Positions 61,201-64,000 of a stretch of 64,000 bases of DNA are shown piece after piece (position 1 is the first letter of the stretch; each line of letters starts with the position of its first letter). Source of the stretch: Nymphaea colorata (lineage: Eukaryota; Streptophyta; Magnoliopsida; Nymphaeales; Nymphaeaceae); assembly GCF_008831285.2 (NCBI RefSeq), contig NC_045149.1:16146578-16210577 (forward strand), read 5' to 3'. The translations under genes and the position numbers were made by a program. The notes beneath the pieces were generated by a model. It was not told the DNA's origin. It saw only the letters and a list, made by a program, of their open reading frames with translations, and made no database searches.

Positions 61201-63439
61201 CCTCTCTTGGCAGTCGACCGTGTAGGGTTCTCTCGGTCAGGCTTTTGGCAACAGTTACAGTCGGTCATTTTGGCTCCTCAGTCTAATTATTCTGCCATTG
61301 GATACCGACGAATTTGCCTGTGAAAAGTTGCAGCGAGTTAGCTCCCTTCTTTTATCCCAAACAGACTCATATGTACAGAAAGAACAACAAACATCTACAG
61401 AAGAGCATCAAACAGGAATGCAAGCATCAAAACCTGTAAAGCAAAAAACGAATATGGCAACTGAACAGTTGCCTTTTACAGTAGAGGAAAACCGTAGACC
61501 ATCGCTCTTGACCTCATCCCCCTTAAAATACGAAGGCCTCTTCTTCTATGTAGTTCGAAACTTGGTGCTCCTGACAACGGCCGTCAGTCTTTCTATAATC
61601 AAGCACTCGTTTACTTATTCAATCTAGCAAGAGCTTTGCTGTTTATCTGTCCCGAAATGACAAATTCACTTTGTTTCAAGAACAACAAAAATAGGACACA
61701 TCTGCTCTGACTATTCCCGAAACAAGGATAAATACCCTGAGTGGATGTTTCATAGGCGCTCCTAGAACAGGAGAAACTGGGAAATCTAGTTCACCACACA
61801 CCCACGAGGTGAAGAAAAAAGCGCGAGGCCAGTAGCAGTCTATCAAACAAGTGACGCTCCTGTTTTAGTGACAGAACAGTGAGTCTGTCCATCACTAAAT
61901 GAAATTAAGAACAAACAAGGTCTCCATTCTATCCAGCATTTCATGACGGTAGACCATTACATGAAGGCAACCGCTCTCTTTCTTTTTCTCCACCATCTCC
62001 ATTTTTCTCTTTTTTCTCTTCAAATTAAAAGAAAACCCCAATAGTTTTGTGTTGTTTCCAATTCTATGGTCGGCCAACCCCGTCCTAACTGTCGATCATT
62101 TTAAGACTTTTTTCTTCACCTTTTTTGTTCGATTCATGTTTGTATACATGTTCTAATCAGTTAGGGATTGACTTCTGGGATTGAACCGCCGTTTTGAACT
62201 GTTCTTCCATCGACCAATTGGAGTTCAACTTTATTAATTTCTGTTAGTTTTTTATTCACTGCAGCCATCGATTCCTGGCGGAAATCAAGGCAGTCGTTGT
62301 GCTAATTAGGTCCGCAATCTTAGTTTCAGATATTCCTGCTAATAGTCCATGGTGTTGATATTGCGATTTTGTCAAGCCGCCGTCGGTCTTACACCCTTTA
62401 TGTTTGCAGTTTGCACCCATTGAGTTCCATGAGCAGCCATGGAACACAAAAAATACATTATTGGGAATGCATGGAGAGTCCAATTCATGTGTTTTATAAT
62501 CTGTTGTTCAATAAAATTCTGGCAGAATGACATTCATGTTATGACAGGTCCTGCTCCTGCCTATCGAACACCCTATGAGAGAACATTTGGTATTTCGATC
62601 TCATATGCCAGCAACAAGACCTAGTCTCATTGTTCCATTTGATGACAGTCCCAAGGGAATAACGAATACAATATCCATTTTCACGGCAAAACAAATATAC
62701 TCTCAAGAATGCTCGACTGTGCAGATAACTATCTTTCAGGAAACGTTCGATAACATGAATATTGTGTTAATGATCCTTGAGTTTGTCGTAAAGATTGTCC
62801 CTGTTACTGCAAGGAACAAACAAGATATGAGAGGAACATCATTTTCGTGCCTGAGCAATCCACTTAAACGCTTTGCACCAAATTGCTTGAATGACATGGC
62901 AGCGTCATTTGCTGCCTTACAAACGGGTAATTTGTTGTCTTTCCCACACAGGGTAAAAGGTGTATGGCAGCGGCAGGCTTTTGACACGAAAATTTACTTC
63001 CTAGCACAATTTGATAAATTTAACTTTTGGCAATTGAAATTTCAGGATAACGTAACATGATATAGTGTGAAACTTCTTGTGAGCCCCACTCAACTTGGAC
63101 ACGAGAATTCACGCGCACAGCTGATACACTCTCTCTCTCTCTCTCCCCGAATGCTTTATCTTCCACACTTTTTTACCTCTCTCTCTCGTTGAATGCTTTT
63201 TCCCCCTGCTTCCCAGATGCTCCCTGCGCATTGAGAAACCCAGAACCATCCTGGCAGAACGGTTCATACGTGCATTGTTATACACCAAAGCCAACTAAGC
63301 AGTAGAACAAGGTTTTGCTAAAACATTTTCCAGCTTAGACAAAACCAATTGCTGAGAAATAGTGAACCAATTGCTTTGACAAGCCATGCATAAGATCAGT
63401 GGACATCTACTTCCAATGGATGCCGTCGCTGCGTCTCTT
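58218..63439. other. Intergenic between two divergently flanked minus-strand genes
   Basis: No supported gene over 5.2 kb. At 59190-59700 a stretch rich in GGAT/ATCC and AATCCGAT words starts TAGGGATGTTGATAAATCCG, a layout common in decayed plant hAT-type repeats. AGCTCAAGC/GAGCTC words occur near 58970 and 59720. A 27-bp unit is duplicated in tandem at 60390-60443 (TTAAGAGAAAAATAAG). A (TA)n lies at about 60567-60591. Frames at 60807-61112, 61298-61627 and 62575-63060 are open but have no domain. The end nearest 63440 should hold the 3' untranslated region of the E3 ligase gene. Confidence 0.45.
60390..60443. repeat. Two-copy tandem repeat, 27-bp unit
   Basis: TTAAGAGAAAAATAAG(A/G)AAA occurs twice in a row, at 60390 and 60417. 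Non-coding, A/G-rich. Confidence 0.85.
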
Positions 63440-64000
63440 TCAACCATCTGCCATGTTGTTATTGACATTGATTTCCAGAAGCCATTCAATCGGCTGACGG
63501 CATATCGGACATCGGTTTGTCTGAAACCGAAGAACCTTGGCGCATTCGCTGCACATGCACTGAAAAAAAACAACAAAGCAATTAATGCAGTATCATTTCA
63601 TAGAAATCCAGAAATTCGTTTCTCTCCAAAAATTAAGAGCATGAAACCATTAGATTTTATCGCAACACCTACAGACGCATTGAAAAAGAAAAACCAAAAG
63701 ATCGATGGCTTTACACCAGCTGGAAGTAATTGTCACTAGTATTATTTTTGTCCTTGCCTTTATATTATTATTATTATTACTACTGCTACTACTAAGGCAG
63801 GCCTGTTGCCAATGCTGCTGGCGCAATTCAAAAGAAACAATTGAACTAATGGACTTACCATGTGCCGGCAGGGAAGAACAGTCGTATCCCGAGGCTCTGA
63901 TAGGCAAATTACACATTCTTTCCCTTGGTCGCTTCCATCAAAATCGTTATCAACTGAGTTTCCAATACCATATATCTCCTGCAATTCATACCTTGTGGAG
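63440..64000 (-). CDS. LOG2/LUL-type RING E3 ubiquitin ligase, 3' end only
   Basis: Last two exons of a C3HC4 RING ligase of the LOG2/LUL family (MGRN1-like, membrane-associated; LOG2 acts in amino-acid export and ABA responses). The exon at 64000-63859 (5' limit beyond the window) encodes [12 protein letters not shown], then [13 protein letters not shown] and VLPCRHM. The final exon at 63559-63440 encodes [27 protein letters not shown] and a short tail ending ADG. The intron is GT-AG. The RING ligands CVIC, CRH, CSEC and CPIC are all present. The sequence upstream of the RING is the conserved end of the DAR2/MGRN domain, so the gene should extend several hundred codons past the window. Tail residues NVNNNMADG resemble the family end. 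Looks intact as far as seen. Confidence 0.95.

Noticed and set aside
62575-63060. 161-codon plus-strand frame
   Set aside because: Composition looks non-coding, no domain, and it overlaps the expected 3' untranslated region of the E3 ligase on the other strand.

Overview
The window is nuclear DNA of a flowering plant. Long split genes with GT-AG introns, AT-rich intergenic DNA, many (TA)n, (CT)n and (CA)n microsatellites and decayed transposons all point that way. The gene set is also plant-specific: a DYW-type PPR editing factor, a PIP2 aquaporin, plastid HDS, arabinogalactan-type proteins and a LOG2-like E3 ligase. The sequence alone does not fix the lineage within angiosperms.

Layout. 1-9 kb: a DYW PPR gene (4267-6681, + strand) whose frame is broken twice, flanked by two old direct copies (about 0.9 kb each) of an unidentified genomic segment. 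9-18 kb: repeat-rich DNA, then a complete four-exon PIP2 aquaporin (12037-13446), a small secreted or type I membrane protein (16457-16861) and a small tail-anchored-looking protein (from 18119). 18.8-24.2 kb: long gene-poor stretch. 24168-25271 (- strand): intronless caffeoylshikimate esterase/monoacylglycerol-lipase-like hydrolase. 27-31 kb: a graveyard with a broken protein disulfide isomerase-like gene (+ strand) and an inverted, deleted copy of the PPR gene (- strand). 32429-32905: arabinogalactan-like membrane protein.

34975-41533 (- strand): complete 19-exon HDS (plastid GcpE/IspG, MEP pathway), 748 residues. 45963-58136 (- strand): complete 14-exon CCCH zinc finger/RRM/TrmA-type tRNA uracil-5 methyltransferase, 884 residues, with introns that host a 692-bp hAT-like element with an 8-bp target duplication, other repeats and several microsatellites. 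63440-64000 (- strand): the last two exons of a LOG2/LUL-type RING E3 ligase, which runs off the window edge.

The genes are independent housekeeping or cell-surface loci, not a functional cluster. I found no convincing undescribed biological system. The most informative items are the gene duplications and relics around the PPR gene, the hAT-like element with dense CGTATC/GATACG subterminal repeats, and microsatellites placed directly against splice donors.
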